Part shown: positions 41,981 to 50,704 of the stretch, one piece after another | How the letters are laid out: each line of letters begins with the position of its first letter | Position numbering within the stretch: position 1 is the first letter of the stretch | DNA from: Leucobacter tardus | Lineage (GTDB): Bacteria > Actinomycetota > Actinomycetes > Actinomycetales > Microbacteriaceae | Direction of reading: 5' to 3' | NCBI RefSeq assembly: GCF_017583045.1 | Contig: NZ_JAGFBF010000001.1 | Coordinates: forward strand, 434,001-498,000 | DNA: 64,000 nt | Translations under genes and position numbers: made by a program | The notes under the pieces: generated by a model | Database searches by the model: none | What the model saw: only the letters and a program-made list of their open reading frames with translations | What the model was told of the DNA's origin: nothing

Positions 41981-43872
41981 CGCTCTCCACACAGGCCGTT
42001 CCGGCCCTGAGGCGCGCGCAGCGCCGCACCTCGCTCTCGAGCACGTCGCGAGCCGCCCTCATCTCGACGGTCTCGCGCATCGTCACGATCCTCGGCGTCG
42101 TCTTCCTGCTCGGCATCCTCCCGATCCTGTCGGGTCGCGACATCGCGATGTCGGTGTTCCGCTCGCGCTACGCCGAGGGCGAGGCCACGCCAGAAGCGCT
42201 CGAGTCCATTCGCCAGGAGCTTGGACTCGACGGTGGCGCGCTCGGCGCGTTCCTCACCTGGCTCGGCAACGCCGTGCAAGGTGACTTCGGCGTCTCGTGG
42301 GCGACCCGCAAGCCGGTGCTGCCCGACATGCTCTCGGCGCTCGGCGCCTCGCTGACGCTCATGGTCGCCGCCCTCGTGGTCGCCCTGATCCTGGGCGCGC
42401 TGCTCACCATTCCGACGTTCCGCCGCGGCTTGAACGGTCGGTCCGATCGCACCGGAGGCGGTGTCGCGGCGGCGTTCACGGCGCTCCCAGAGTTCCTGCT
42501 CGCCTCGGTACTGCTGGTCATCTTCGCGGTCTGGCTCGGTTGGTTCCCACCGTTCGGATGGAGGGGCGTCAACTACCTGGTCCTCCCGGCGCTGTCGATG
42601 GGGCTGCCTGCGGGTGGCTTCCTCGGGCGCCTCATGTCGGACGCACTGGCGAGCACGTTCAGCGAGCGCTGGGTGGCGACGTGGCAGGTGGCCGGGTACT
42701 CCAAGACCCGGATCATCTTCGCGGCGATCCGTCGAACGCTGCCGGGTGTGACGGCGCCGATGTCACTCATTCTCGTCGGCATCACTGCGGGCGCCGTCGT
42801 CGTCGAGCAGGTCTACGCGATCCCCGGCATCGGACGCGCGACGCTCGGCGCGGCGCAGGCGCAGGACCTCCCGAGCCTGCAGGCCGGGGTGATCCTCCTG
42901 ATGCTGCTCGCGGTCGTGCTCGGAATCGGTGCCACCCTCGTCCGACGTGTGCTTCTCGGTCCGGCGCTGCGATCGAACTCCCTCCCGGCTGCCGTGCCGA
43001 AGACTCCCAGCTCCAGATGGGCGCTGCTGCTGCCCGCCACCATGCTGCTCCTCCTGGTGGTCATGCTGCTCGCTGGTCTCCCCCGCGATCCGCTCTCCCT
43101 CGACTACACCCGCTTGCAGCCGCCCAGCTGGGAGGTGCCGCTCGGTACCGATGCGAACGGGCGTGACGTGCTGGCCCGCATTTCTCACGGCGCCATGTCG
43201 ACCATCGGAGTCGGCGCGATCGTCGCGGCGCTCTGTCTCGCGATCGGTCTCTTCATCGGCATGTTCCCGAACCTCGGCGCCGGACCGATCGAGGTCACGA
43301 ACGCCGCGCCCCCGATCATCGCCGGCCTCATCGTCGCCGCCGTGCTCGGCCCGTCGTCGTTCGGCGCCGCGCTCGCCGTTACGGTCGTGAGCTGGGCGCC
43401 CCTCGCCGCGCACACCGCGGCCCTCGTCTCCGAGGTGAAGGCGCAACCGCACGTGAAGATCGCCCCGGTGCTCGGCGTCGCCAATGTCCGCCTGATGCTC
43501 CGCTACGTGCTGCCGAGCGTCGTCGGACCGGTCTTCCGCCACGCCTGCCTGCGCCTGCCTGGCATCTGCCTCGCGCTCGCCGCGCTCGGCTTCCTGGGGC
43601 TCGGCCCGCAGCCGCCGCAGCCGGACTGGGGCCTCGTGCTCGCCGAGGGTCTGCCCTATGTGGAGCGCGCCCCGCTCGTGGTGCTCGTGCCGGCCGGAGC
43701 GCTCGTCATCCTCTCGATCTTCGCCGTGTCGCTCTCGAGCCTGAGCTTCGACTTCCGGGGCAACCGCACCCGACTCGGGCGCCGACGCAATCGTCTCGCC
43801 GGCACCGGCGACCCGACCACCACCACCCTGCAGACCGTCGGAGCGCCCAGCGCCGGCGCCGCAGGGCGCTGA
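41977..43872 (+). CDS. fused dual permease of a peptide-type ABC importer
   Basis: A 631-residue membrane protein joining two DppB/DppC-like permeases. The N-terminal half (1-325) contains QELGLDGGALGAFLTWLGNAVQGDFGVSW and an EAA loop WVATWQVAGYSKTRIIFAAIRRTLPG. The C-terminal half (about 340-600) contains the DppC signature LGTDANGRDVLARI and a second EAA-like loop ending VLPSVVG. About 11-12 helices are expected. With the fused ATPase it forms a complete transporter core from only two polypeptides; the binding lipoprotein is two genes further on. The cargo is probably a small peptide-like or amine compound. Confidence 0.9.
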   Translation: MTLSTQAVPALRRAQRRTSLSSTSRAALISTVSRIVTILGVVFLLGILPILSGRDIAMSVFRSRYAEGEATPEALESIRQELGLDGGALGAFLTWLGNAVQGDFGVSWATRKPVLPDMLSALGASLTLMVAALVVALILGALLTIPTFRRGLNGRSDRTGGGVAAAFTALPEFLLASVLLVIFAVWLGWFPPFGWRGVNYLVLPALSMGLPAGGFLGRLMSDALASTFSERWVATWQVAGYSKTRIIFAAIRRTLPGVTAPMSLILVGITAGAVVVEQVYAIPGIGRATLGAAQAQDLPSLQAGVILLMLLAVVLGIGATLVRRVLLGPALRSNSLPAAVPKTPSSRWALLLPATMLLLLVVMLLAGLPRDPLSLDYTRLQPPSWEVPLGTDANGRDVLARISHGAMSTIGVGAIVAALCLAIGLFIGMFPNLGAGPIEVTNAAPPIIAGLIVAAVLGPSSFGAALAVTVVSWAPLAAHTAALVSEVKAQPHVKIAPVLGVANVRLMLRYVLPSVVGPVFRHACLRLPGICLALAALGFLGLGPQPPQPDWGLVLAEGLPYVERAPLVVLVPAGALVILSIFAVSLSSLSFDFRGNRTRLGRRRNRLAGTGDPTTTTLQTVGAPSAGAAGR

Positions 43873-43924
43873 CCAACCCCCCCCGCCCCTCATCCACCCC
43901 ATCCCGCTCTCCGAAAGGAACCCC

Positions 43925-44599
43925 GTGGCCCTCGAACTGCCCCGCCCGAAGTACATCTCCTTCGACATCATCGGTACCCTCATCTACTTCGAGATGCGCA
44001 AGACCGTCGAGCCGATCGTCGCCGACCGCCTCGACGGCGACGCGCTCGAAGCGTTCTTCGACATGTTCAGCTTCATCCGGTACGACGAGATTCTGGAGTA
44101 CCGCCCGTACGACGAGGTGCTCGAGCGCTCGTACCGCCGCGTCTGCGCGCGCTTCGGACTCGAGGTCGCCGACGCCGACGTCGCCGCGATCCAGCGCGAC
44201 GTCATGGACTGGGGAGCCCACCCCGACGTCGCCGAGCCGCTCGCGAAGATGGCCGAGCACTTCCCGCTCGTCGCGCTGTCGAACGCGGACAACCGGCACC
44301 TCGACGCGTTCATCCCCCGTCTCGGCGCACCGTTCCACGCAGTGTTCACGGCGGAGCAGACGGGCGCGTACAAACCGCGCATCCAGGCCTTCGACTACAT
44401 GCTCGACCAGCTCGACGCGAGTCCCGAAGACTTCCTCCACATCTCCTCGCACCAGCACTACGACCACATCCCGATGGACAAGCTCGGCTTCACGAACAAG
44501 GTCTTTTTCGACCGCGGGTACGACCCCGATCTGCCCGCCTACGGCGCCGTGCGAGTGACCTCGCTCGACGAGGTCAACCGCGCGCTCGGCATCGCCTGA
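43925..44599 (+). CDS. HAD family hydrolase, haloacid dehalogenase type
   Basis: A 224-residue HAD-superfamily protein. Motif 1 is SFDIIGTLIYF, with the nucleophilic Asp but no second Asp, as in type II haloacid dehalogenases rather than phosphatases. Motif 2 is VALSNAD, the motif 3 lysine is in TGAYKPRIQAF, and motif 4 is in HISSHQHYDHIPMDKLGF. A dehalogenase fold is clear, but dehalogenation is not proven and the gene may act on a pathway intermediate. It starts with GTG behind GAAAGG. It lies between transporter genes, so it is part of the substrate-specific pathway. Confidence 0.83.
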   Translation: MALELPRPKYISFDIIGTLIYFEMRKTVEPIVADRLDGDALEAFFDMFSFIRYDEILEYRPYDEVLERSYRRVCARFGLEVADADVAAIQRDVMDWGAHPDVAEPLAKMAEHFPLVALSNADNRHLDAFIPRLGAPFHAVFTAEQTGAYKPRIQAFDYMLDQLDASPEDFLHISSHQHYDHIPMDKLGFTNKVFFDRGYDPDLPAYGAVRVTSLDEVNRALGIA

Positions 44600-44636
44600 G
44601 CCTTCGCCCTCCTCTCACCCACTCGAAAGGCACTCC

Positions 44637-46148
44637 ATGAACAGCAAATTCGGTCGCAGAGTCGCGACCGCCTGTGCGTTGACCGCCGGAGGCGCGCTCG
44701 CGCTCACCGGCTGCTTCAGCGGAGGCAGCGGAGGCGGCGGGAGCACCGACGACGCCCGCATCTCCGTCGCGATGTTGCAGCCTCCGAACGCCGGCATGAG
44801 CCCGTTCAGCGACGACATCGGCAAACTGACGCGCTTGAGCATCGCTGAGACGCTCGTGAACCTCAACACCGACCTCGAGATCGAGCCGATGCTCGCGACC
44901 GAGTGGGAGCAGACGGATGACACCACGTGGGTGTTCACCCTCCGCGACGACGTCACGTTCCAGGACGGCACGCCCTTCACCGCCGAGACCGTCAAGAACT
45001 CGCTCGACAAGGCCGTCGAGGCCGCGCCTCCGCCGCGCGCGCTGAACGGCGTCGAGATCTCGACCGAGGTGACTGGCGAGTACGAGGTGACCATCACGAC
45101 CGACGCCCCCGACGCGCTCATCCCCAACCGCCTCGCCAGTGGCCAGCTCTCGATGTTCGCCGAGTCGGCGTACGGCGACGATGGCACGGTGAATCCGGAG
45201 GGCACCGGCACAGGCCCGTTCGTGCTGACAGAATTGAACGGCACGACGACGGCGACGCTCGATCGCTTCGAGGACTACTGGGACGATCCCGCCATCCTGG
45301 CCGGCATCGACGTCTCGTTCGTGCCCGACGGCGCGGCGCGCGCTGCGGCGATCCGTTCGGGTGAAGCCGATGTCGCCGAGACGATCCCGGTCTCGCAGGT
45401 CAGCCTGCTCGATGAGGGTCAGGCGCACGAGGTCGAGATGCCGCGCACGACGATGCTCGCGCTGAACAATTCGGACGGCCCGTTCGCCGATCCCGCGGTT
45501 CGTGCCGCGGCGCGGCAGGCGATCGACGCGTCGGGCATCATCGACTCGGTCTACGAGGGGCAAGCCGACTTCTCGGGCGGGCTCCTCGGGCCGGCGATCC
45601 CGTGGGCGGCGGATCTGCGCGGTGACGTCTCGAGCGACGTCGCACCCGCGAAGGTCGACGGCGTGCCGATCACCATCGCCACGTACTCGGACCGCGCTGA
45701 GAACCCCGAGATCCTCGTGCAGCTCGAGAGCCAGTTGGAGGCCGCGGGCTTCGAGGTGACGCAAGACGTGCGCGAGTACATCAGCCTCGAGACCGAGATG
45801 CTCGACGGGGCGTTCGACGCGGTCGTCTACTCCCGCGGCACGCTGCTCGACACCGGCGACCCGCTCTCCTTCCTCGCCGCCGACTTCAGCTGCGACGGCG
45901 GATACAACATGACGCAGCTCTGCGACGAGAACGTCGACGCCATCATCGAGCGCGGCTCGCAGGCCGAGGCGGGCCCGGAGCGCCAGCAGGCGACCATCGA
46001 CGCCGAGACGGCGATCCTGCAGCAGAACGCGGTGATCCCGATCGTGAACGAGCGGGTGGTGCAGGCCGAGACCGGCACCTTCGTCGACATCGTGCGCGAT
46101 CCGCTCGAACGCCGCCTGATCTCCACCGAGACGAAACCCGCGGAGTGA
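44637..46148 (+). CDS. ABC transporter substrate-binding lipoprotein (SBP_bac_5)
   Basis: A 503-residue periplasmic-type binding protein anchored as a lipoprotein: signal 1-25 with lipobox ALTGC, Cys 26, then a Gly/Ser linker. The mature part follows the peptide-binding family 5: LNTDLEIEPMLATEWEQTDDTTWVF, RDDVTFQDGTPFTAETVKNSL, GTGPFVLTE. It captures the substrate for the fused importer two genes upstream. Ligand specificity is undetermined; family 5 also binds opines, nickel complexes and sugars. A strong hairpin directly follows the gene. Confidence 0.92.
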   Translation: MNSKFGRRVATACALTAGGALALTGCFSGGSGGGGSTDDARISVAMLQPPNAGMSPFSDDIGKLTRLSIAETLVNLNTDLEIEPMLATEWEQTDDTTWVFTLRDDVTFQDGTPFTAETVKNSLDKAVEAAPPPRALNGVEISTEVTGEYEVTITTDAPDALIPNRLASGQLSMFAESAYGDDGTVNPEGTGTGPFVLTELNGTTTATLDRFEDYWDDPAILAGIDVSFVPDGAARAAAIRSGEADVAETIPVSQVSLLDEGQAHEVEMPRTTMLALNNSDGPFADPAVRAAARQAIDASGIIDSVYEGQADFSGGLLGPAIPWAADLRGDVSSDVAPAKVDGVPITIATYSDRAENPEILVQLESQLEAAGFEVTQDVREYISLETEMLDGAFDAVVYSRGTLLDTGDPLSFLAADFSCDGGYNMTQLCDENVDAIIERGSQAEAGPERQQATIDAETAILQQNAVIPIVNERVVQAETGTFVDIVRDPLERRLISTETKPAE

Positions 46149-46152
46149 CCGC

Positions 46153-46186
46153 CCGTCGGCGCCGGCACGCACGCCGGCGCCGACGG
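46153..46186 (+). terminator. 14-bp perfect hairpin after the binding-protein gene
   Basis: CCGTCGGCGCCGGC, a six-base loop ACGCAC, then the exact reverse complement. It begins five bases after the stop. There is no T-run, so it may act as a partial terminator or an mRNA-stabilising barrier that keeps the binding-protein message more abundant than the downstream enzymes. Confidence 0.62.
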
Positions 46187-46236
46187 CTCCCCGCCACTGC
46201 TGTCCCCACCCCTGAACGAAACCGGAGCACCCGACC

Positions 46237-47520
46237 GTGAAGATGCACTCCTACTGGCTCGACACCGCGACGCCGAGCGGAGACTACACCCAGACCGAGA
46301 TCCCGAAGGAGGTCGACGTCGCGGTGGTCGGCGGCGGCTACACCGGGCTCTCGGCGGCGTATCACGCGGCGAAGGCCGGCAAGTCGGTCGCGCTCCTCGA
46401 GGCGCACGAGGTCATGTGGGGCGCCTCCGGACGGAACGGCGGCATGGCGACCACCGGCCTCGCCGTCGGGTTCCGCGACGCGATCAAGCGCTACGGCGAA
46501 CAGCGCGCCATCGGGTACTTCCGCGAGTACAACGCGGCCATCGATCTCATCGAGAACCTCGTTGCGGAGCACGACCTCGACGTCGATTACGCGCGCACGG
46601 GCAAGATGACACTGGCGTACAAGGAGTCGCACTGGGCCGGGCTGCAGCAGTCGGCCGAAGCGCTCAAGCGGCTCGTCGACCAGCCGGTGCAGCTCGTCGA
46701 TCGCGCGAACATCCGCAGCGAGATCGGCTCGGACGTCTATTACGGCGCGATGGTCGACCCCCTCGGCGCCGGCATGCACGTCGGCAAGTTCGGCCACGAG
46801 CTCGCGAGGCTCGCACTCGAGGCCGGGGCGACGATCCATGAGCGCGCCGAGGTCACCGATCTGCGCCGCATCGGCACCGGCACCATGCACGACCTGACCA
46901 CGCCGCGCGGCACCGTACGGGCTGGGAAGGTCATCGTCGGCACCAGCGGTTACACCGGCAAGCCGTTCGGCTGGATGCAGCGACGGGTGATCCCGGTCGG
47001 CAGTTTCATCGTGGTGACGGAGCCGTTGCCGCAGGTGCTCGTCGATGAGCTGCTGCCGAACCGGCGCATGGCGTCCGACAGCAAGAACTTCATCTACTAC
47101 TTCCGGATCACCCCCGACAACCGCCTGCTCTTCGGCGGGCGCGCGCGATTCGCCCTGTCGGATCCGTCGCAGGACCGCGAGAGCGGCGAGATCCTGAAGC
47201 GGGCCATGCATTACGTCTTCCCGCAGACGCGCGACGCGCGCATCGACTACATGTGGGGCGGTCTCGTCGACATCTCGATGGACCAAATGGTGCACGCCGG
47301 GCAGCACGACGGGCTCTTCTACTCGCTGAACTATTCCGGACACGGTGTGCAGATGGCGAACTACATGGGCAAGGTCATGGCCGAGGTCGTCGACGGGAAG
47401 CCGGAGGCGAACATCTGGCGCGACCTCAAGAACCCGTGGATTCCCGGGTACTTCGGGAACCCCTGGCTCCACCTGCGGGTGGGCGGGGCCTACTTCGGGC
47501 TCCAGGACAAGCTGAGCTGA
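46237..47520 (+). CDS. FAD-dependent amine oxidoreductase (DAO/PuuB-like)
   Basis: A 427-residue flavoprotein of the D-amino-acid-oxidase superfamily, closest in style to gamma-glutamylputrescine oxidase PuuB/OrdL. It carries the N-terminal SYWLDTATP tag common to that group, the FAD motif VAVVGGGYTGLSAAYHAAKAG near residue 28, and WGASGRNGGMATTG, the flavin-adjacent RNGG motif. The C-terminal FAD segment is LNYSGHGVQMANYMGK. It would oxidise a C-N bond of the imported compound to an imine and aldehyde. The start is GTG; an ATG two codons on is an alternative. The aldehyde dehydrogenase follows 46 bases later. Confidence 0.87.
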   Translation: MKMHSYWLDTATPSGDYTQTEIPKEVDVAVVGGGYTGLSAAYHAAKAGKSVALLEAHEVMWGASGRNGGMATTGLAVGFRDAIKRYGEQRAIGYFREYNAAIDLIENLVAEHDLDVDYARTGKMTLAYKESHWAGLQQSAEALKRLVDQPVQLVDRANIRSEIGSDVYYGAMVDPLGAGMHVGKFGHELARLALEAGATIHERAEVTDLRRIGTGTMHDLTTPRGTVRAGKVIVGTSGYTGKPFGWMQRRVIPVGSFIVVTEPLPQVLVDELLPNRRMASDSKNFIYYFRITPDNRLLFGGRARFALSDPSQDRESGEILKRAMHYVFPQTRDARIDYMWGGLVDISMDQMVHAGQHDGLFYSLNYSGHGVQMANYMGKVMAEVVDGKPEANIWRDLKNPWIPGYFGNPWLHLRVGGAYFGLQDKLS

Positions 47521-47566
47521 CCCGGCCGGGTCACCTTCGACGACGAGAATCAGAGAGGCGCGAACC

Positions 47567-49057
47567 ATGAGTGCGTGCACGTGTGCCACAGCGGCTCCGC
47601 AGACGCGGGCCGACGATCCCGGACTGAGCGCGCGGGGCCTTCCCGGCGGCGGCTTCGTCGCGGGCGCCTGGATCACCGACGGGCTGTCGCTCGCCGTGAC
47701 CGACCCCGAGAACGACACCGAGATCGCTCGGGTGTACGTCGGCGACGAGGTCGACATCGAGACCGCGGTCGCGGGCGCCGTGCACAGCCTGGAGACCGAC
47801 ACCTGGGAGCTCTGGGAGCGACGAGAGACCCTCGAGCGAGCCGCTCGGCTCGTGCGCGAGGAGGCCGACCGGATCGCCGCCATCATCTCGGCCGAGAGCA
47901 GCAAGACGATCACCGAGGCCACCCGGGAGACGGCGCGCGCTGCCGAGACGCTGCGCCTCTCCGCCGACGCTGCGCACGTGCTCGAGGGCGAGACGCTGCC
48001 CTTCGCGGACACGCCGCGCGGCGTGGGCCGCTTCGGGTGGAACCGGCGCACGCCGCTCGGTGTCATCGCGGCGATCACGCCGTTCAACGACCCGCTGAAC
48101 CTCGTGGCGCACAAGGTGGGCCCCGCGCTGCTGGCGGGCAACGCCGTCGTCCTGAAACCGGCGCAGACGACCCCGCTGTCCGCGCTCGCGCTGCAGGACA
48201 TCCTGCTGCGGGCCGGCATGCCCCCCGGGCGCGTGTCGGTGCTGGTGTGCACGCGGTCCGCGGGCACGGCGCTCGTGGCGGATCCACGGGTCGCCGCGGT
48301 CTCCTTCACCGGTGGTCCCGCGACGGGTGACGCACTGGCGCGCGCGGCCGGCGCGCGCACACTGCTCATGGAACTCGGCGGCAACAACGCCGTCGTTGTC
48401 TGCGCCGACGCCGACGTGCCCGCGGCCGCCGCCGGCATCGTCGACGGCGCGTTCGGTGTCGCCGGGCAGAACTGCCTGTCGGTGCAACGGGTCTACGTGC
48501 ACGAGAGCCGGTACGCCGAGCTCGAACGCCTCGTCGTCGACGGGACCGAGCGTCTCATCGTCGGCACCAAGCACGACAGTGCGACCGATGTCGGTCCGCT
48601 GATCGGCGAGCGGGAGGCGCGACGCGTCGAGTCGTGGGTCGACGAGGCGGTCGCCGCGGGAGCCACTCGGCTCACCGGCGGCGTGCGCACGGGTGCGTTC
48701 GTCACGCCAACGGTGCTGACCGACGTCCCGGACGACGCGCGCGTGCTGACCGACGAGGTGTTCGGTCCGGTCGTCTCGCTCGTGCCGTTCAGCGATCTCG
48801 ACGAGGCGCTGGCGCTGGCAAACGACACGGACTTCGGCCTGCAGGCCGGGGTGTTCACCGAATCCGTGAGCACCGCGATGTACGCAGCGGAACGCCTCAG
48901 GGTCGGCAGTGTGCTCATCAACGACACGAGCGACTTCCGGATCGACGCCATGCCGTTCGGCGGGTCGAAGCGGTCGGGGGTCGGGCGTGAGGGCGTGGCG
49001 AGCGCCGTGCTCGCCATGAGCGAGCCGAAGAACATCATCGTGAATCGATTGGGGTAG
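47567..49057 (+). CDS. aldehyde dehydrogenase family protein
   Basis: A 496-residue NAD(P)-dependent aldehyde dehydrogenase. TPFNDPLNLVAHKVGPALLAGNAVVLKPA binds the cofactor. SFTGGPATGDAL, the general base Glu in MELGGNNAVV (about 272) and the nucleophilic Cys in AGQNCLSVQRVYV (about 306) are present. The class resembles lactaldehyde/phosphonoacetaldehyde-type dehydrogenases. It probably oxidises the aldehyde released by the preceding amine oxidase. The Cys-rich start (MSACTCATAA) is unusual. It ends six bases before the next gene, so it is co-translated in the operon. Confidence 0.88.
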   Translation: MSACTCATAAPQTRADDPGLSARGLPGGGFVAGAWITDGLSLAVTDPENDTEIARVYVGDEVDIETAVAGAVHSLETDTWELWERRETLERAARLVREEADRIAAIISAESSKTITEATRETARAAETLRLSADAAHVLEGETLPFADTPRGVGRFGWNRRTPLGVIAAITPFNDPLNLVAHKVGPALLAGNAVVLKPAQTTPLSALALQDILLRAGMPPGRVSVLVCTRSAGTALVADPRVAAVSFTGGPATGDALARAAGARTLLMELGGNNAVVVCADADVPAAAAGIVDGAFGVAGQNCLSVQRVYVHESRYAELERLVVDGTERLIVGTKHDSATDVGPLIGEREARRVESWVDEAVAAGATRLTGGVRTGAFVTPTVLTDVPDDARVLTDEVFGPVVSLVPFSDLDEALALANDTDFGLQAGVFTESVSTAMYAAERLRVGSVLINDTSDFRIDAMPFGGSKRSGVGREGVASAVLAMSEPKNIIVNRLG

Positions 49058-49062
49058 CGCGC

Positions 49063-50172
49063 ATGTCCGCGGATCGTTTCAGTACCGTGCTCGGCGCGAT
49101 CGCGCCCGGCATCAGCACACCGGCACCGGTGGTGCTCATCGACGTGGTGCGCGACAACATCGCCCGCATGCAGGCGTTCGCGGACGCGCACGGCAAGCAG
49201 CTGCGTCCGCACGTGAAGACGCACAAGAGCGTACGGCTCGGACGCCTGCAACTCGATGCCGGTGCGGTCGGTCTCACCGCGGGGAACCTCAGCGAGGCGG
49301 AGATCTTCGCCGCAGACGGCTGCCCCGACATCTTTCTCGCGTACCCGATCTGGGCGGTCGGCTCGAAGGCCGAACGCCTCCGGGCGCTGACCGAGCGCAC
49401 GACGCTCAGCGTCGGCGTCGAGAGCACCGCCGCCGTCGACGCCCTCGTCGACGCGATGGGCGATGCGGCCGCACGTCTCGGGGTGGTCGTCGAGGTCGAC
49501 TGCGGAGCAGGACGCTCGGGGGTGGCACCGCCAGATGCCGGCGCGCTCGCCGCCCACGCGGCAGCGCGCGGACTCCGCCCGCTCGGCATCTTCACCTATC
49601 CCGGGCACGGCGGCACCGTCGGCGCGCGCGAAGGCGCGGCCGCGGACCAGACGCGGGCACTCCGCACAGCCGTGGCATCGTTCGTCGCGGAGGGGATCCC
49701 CGTCTCCGTCGTGAGCGCCGGATCCACCCCCACCGCCGAGTTCTGCACCGACCCGGTCATCACCGAGATCCGGCCGGGGGAGTACGTCTTCAATGATCAC
49801 GACAACGTGCGTCTCGGCGACTGCCTCCCCGAGCAGATCGGACTCTTCGTCGCCACGACGGTCGTGAGCGACCAGGGGCATGCGCACGTCATCGTGGACG
49901 CCGGCACCAAGGCGCTCGCGCGCGAGGGCACCCCCGACCGCGGATTCGGCAACGTGCCGAGCTTCGACGGCGTGCTCGCCAAACTCAACGAATACCACGG
50001 CTTCCTGGCGCTGCCGCCAGGGGGAAGGCGCCCGGAGGTGGGCGAACCGGTGCCGATCGTGCCGAACCACGTCTGCCCCGTCGTCAACAGCTTCGAGGAA
50101 CTCATCATCGTCGACCGCGCGGGCGCGATCGTCGACCGCTGGCCGGTCGACGCCCAGGGTCAGCTCAATTGA
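49063..50172 (+). CDS. DSD1-type PLP enzyme (D-threonine aldolase-like)
   Basis: A 369-residue alanine-racemase-fold enzyme. The PLP lysine lies in LRPHVKTHKS near residue 50, GVVVEVDCGAGRSGV near 145, and TYPGHGGTVGAREGAA near 185. The C-terminal domain ends with PNHVCPVVNSFEEL, where His and Cys form the zinc site of the D-serine dehydratase/D-threonine aldolase (DSD1) family. Such enzymes cleave beta-hydroxy-D-amino acids to glycine plus an aldehyde, or dehydrate D-serine to pyruvate via 2-aminoacrylate. The RidA-like gene next door, which deals with enamine by-products, fits the dehydratase reading. Confidence 0.86.
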   Translation: MSADRFSTVLGAIAPGISTPAPVVLIDVVRDNIARMQAFADAHGKQLRPHVKTHKSVRLGRLQLDAGAVGLTAGNLSEAEIFAADGCPDIFLAYPIWAVGSKAERLRALTERTTLSVGVESTAAVDALVDAMGDAAARLGVVVEVDCGAGRSGVAPPDAGALAAHAAARGLRPLGIFTYPGHGGTVGAREGAAADQTRALRTAVASFVAEGIPVSVVSAGSTPTAEFCTDPVITEIRPGEYVFNDHDNVRLGDCLPEQIGLFVATTVVSDQGHAHVIVDAGTKALAREGTPDRGFGNVPSFDGVLAKLNEYHGFLALPPGGRRPEVGEPVPIVPNHVCPVVNSFEELIIVDRAGAIVDRWPVDAQGQLN

Positions 50173-50227
50173 ACGCGCCGCGCTGGAGCGCAGCAGGCCC
50201 CGGCAGCGCACGGAGAGGAATCGACAC

Positions 50228-50704
50228 ATGACCGCACCGACCACCGAGACCCCGGAACACGCACTCGAGCGCCTCGGGCTCGCGCTCCCACCGGTCGACG
50301 ACGACCCGCACTACACGAACGCCCGCGCCGCCGCGGACGGGCAGATCTTCATCTCGGGTCAGTTGCCGTACCGCGACGGGGTCCTCCCGATGAGCGGACG
50401 CGTCGGCGCGGAGGTGAGCGTCGACGACGCTCGCGACTTGATGCTCCAGGCGACGCTGAACGGTCTCGCGATCGCCGCCCAGGCCACCGGTGGCCTCGAT
50501 CGCGTGCGGATGATCCAGATGCTCGCGTTCGTGAACGGTGTCGATGGGTTCGCACAGCAATCACGCGTTGCCGACGCGGGCAGCAATCTGCTGACGGACG
50601 TCCTCGGCGATGATGGCCGACACGCCCGAACCGCGATCGGTGTCGCGAGCCTGCCCCGCAACAGCGCTGTCGAGGTGCAGTTCATCTGCGAGGCGAAGCG
50701 GTGA
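50228..50704 (+). CDS. RidA/YjgF family protein
   Basis: A 158-residue Rid-family protein: HYTNARAAADGQIFISGQLPYRDG, LMLQATLNGLAIAAQATGGLDRVRMIQMLAFV, and an Arg in SLPRNSAVEVQFICEA at the C terminus, the usual active-site Arg position. RidA enzymes hydrolyse reactive enamines or imines made by PLP enzymes and amine oxidases, both of which are encoded just upstream. The start is preceded by GAGAGGA, and the end overlaps the SDR start (GTGA). Confidence 0.87.
   Translation: MTAPTTETPEHALERLGLALPPVDDDPHYTNARAAADGQIFISGQLPYRDGVLPMSGRVGAEVSVDDARDLMLQATLNGLAIAAQATGGLDRVRMIQMLAFVNGVDGFAQQSRVADAGSNLLTDVLGDDGRHARTAIGVASLPRNSAVEVQFICEAKR

Noticed and set aside
43925-44599. HAD protein as an inactive phosphatase because the second motif-1 Asp is missing
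   Set aside because: Haloacid dehalogenases normally lack that Asp, so the residue set fits an active dehalogenase-type enzyme.
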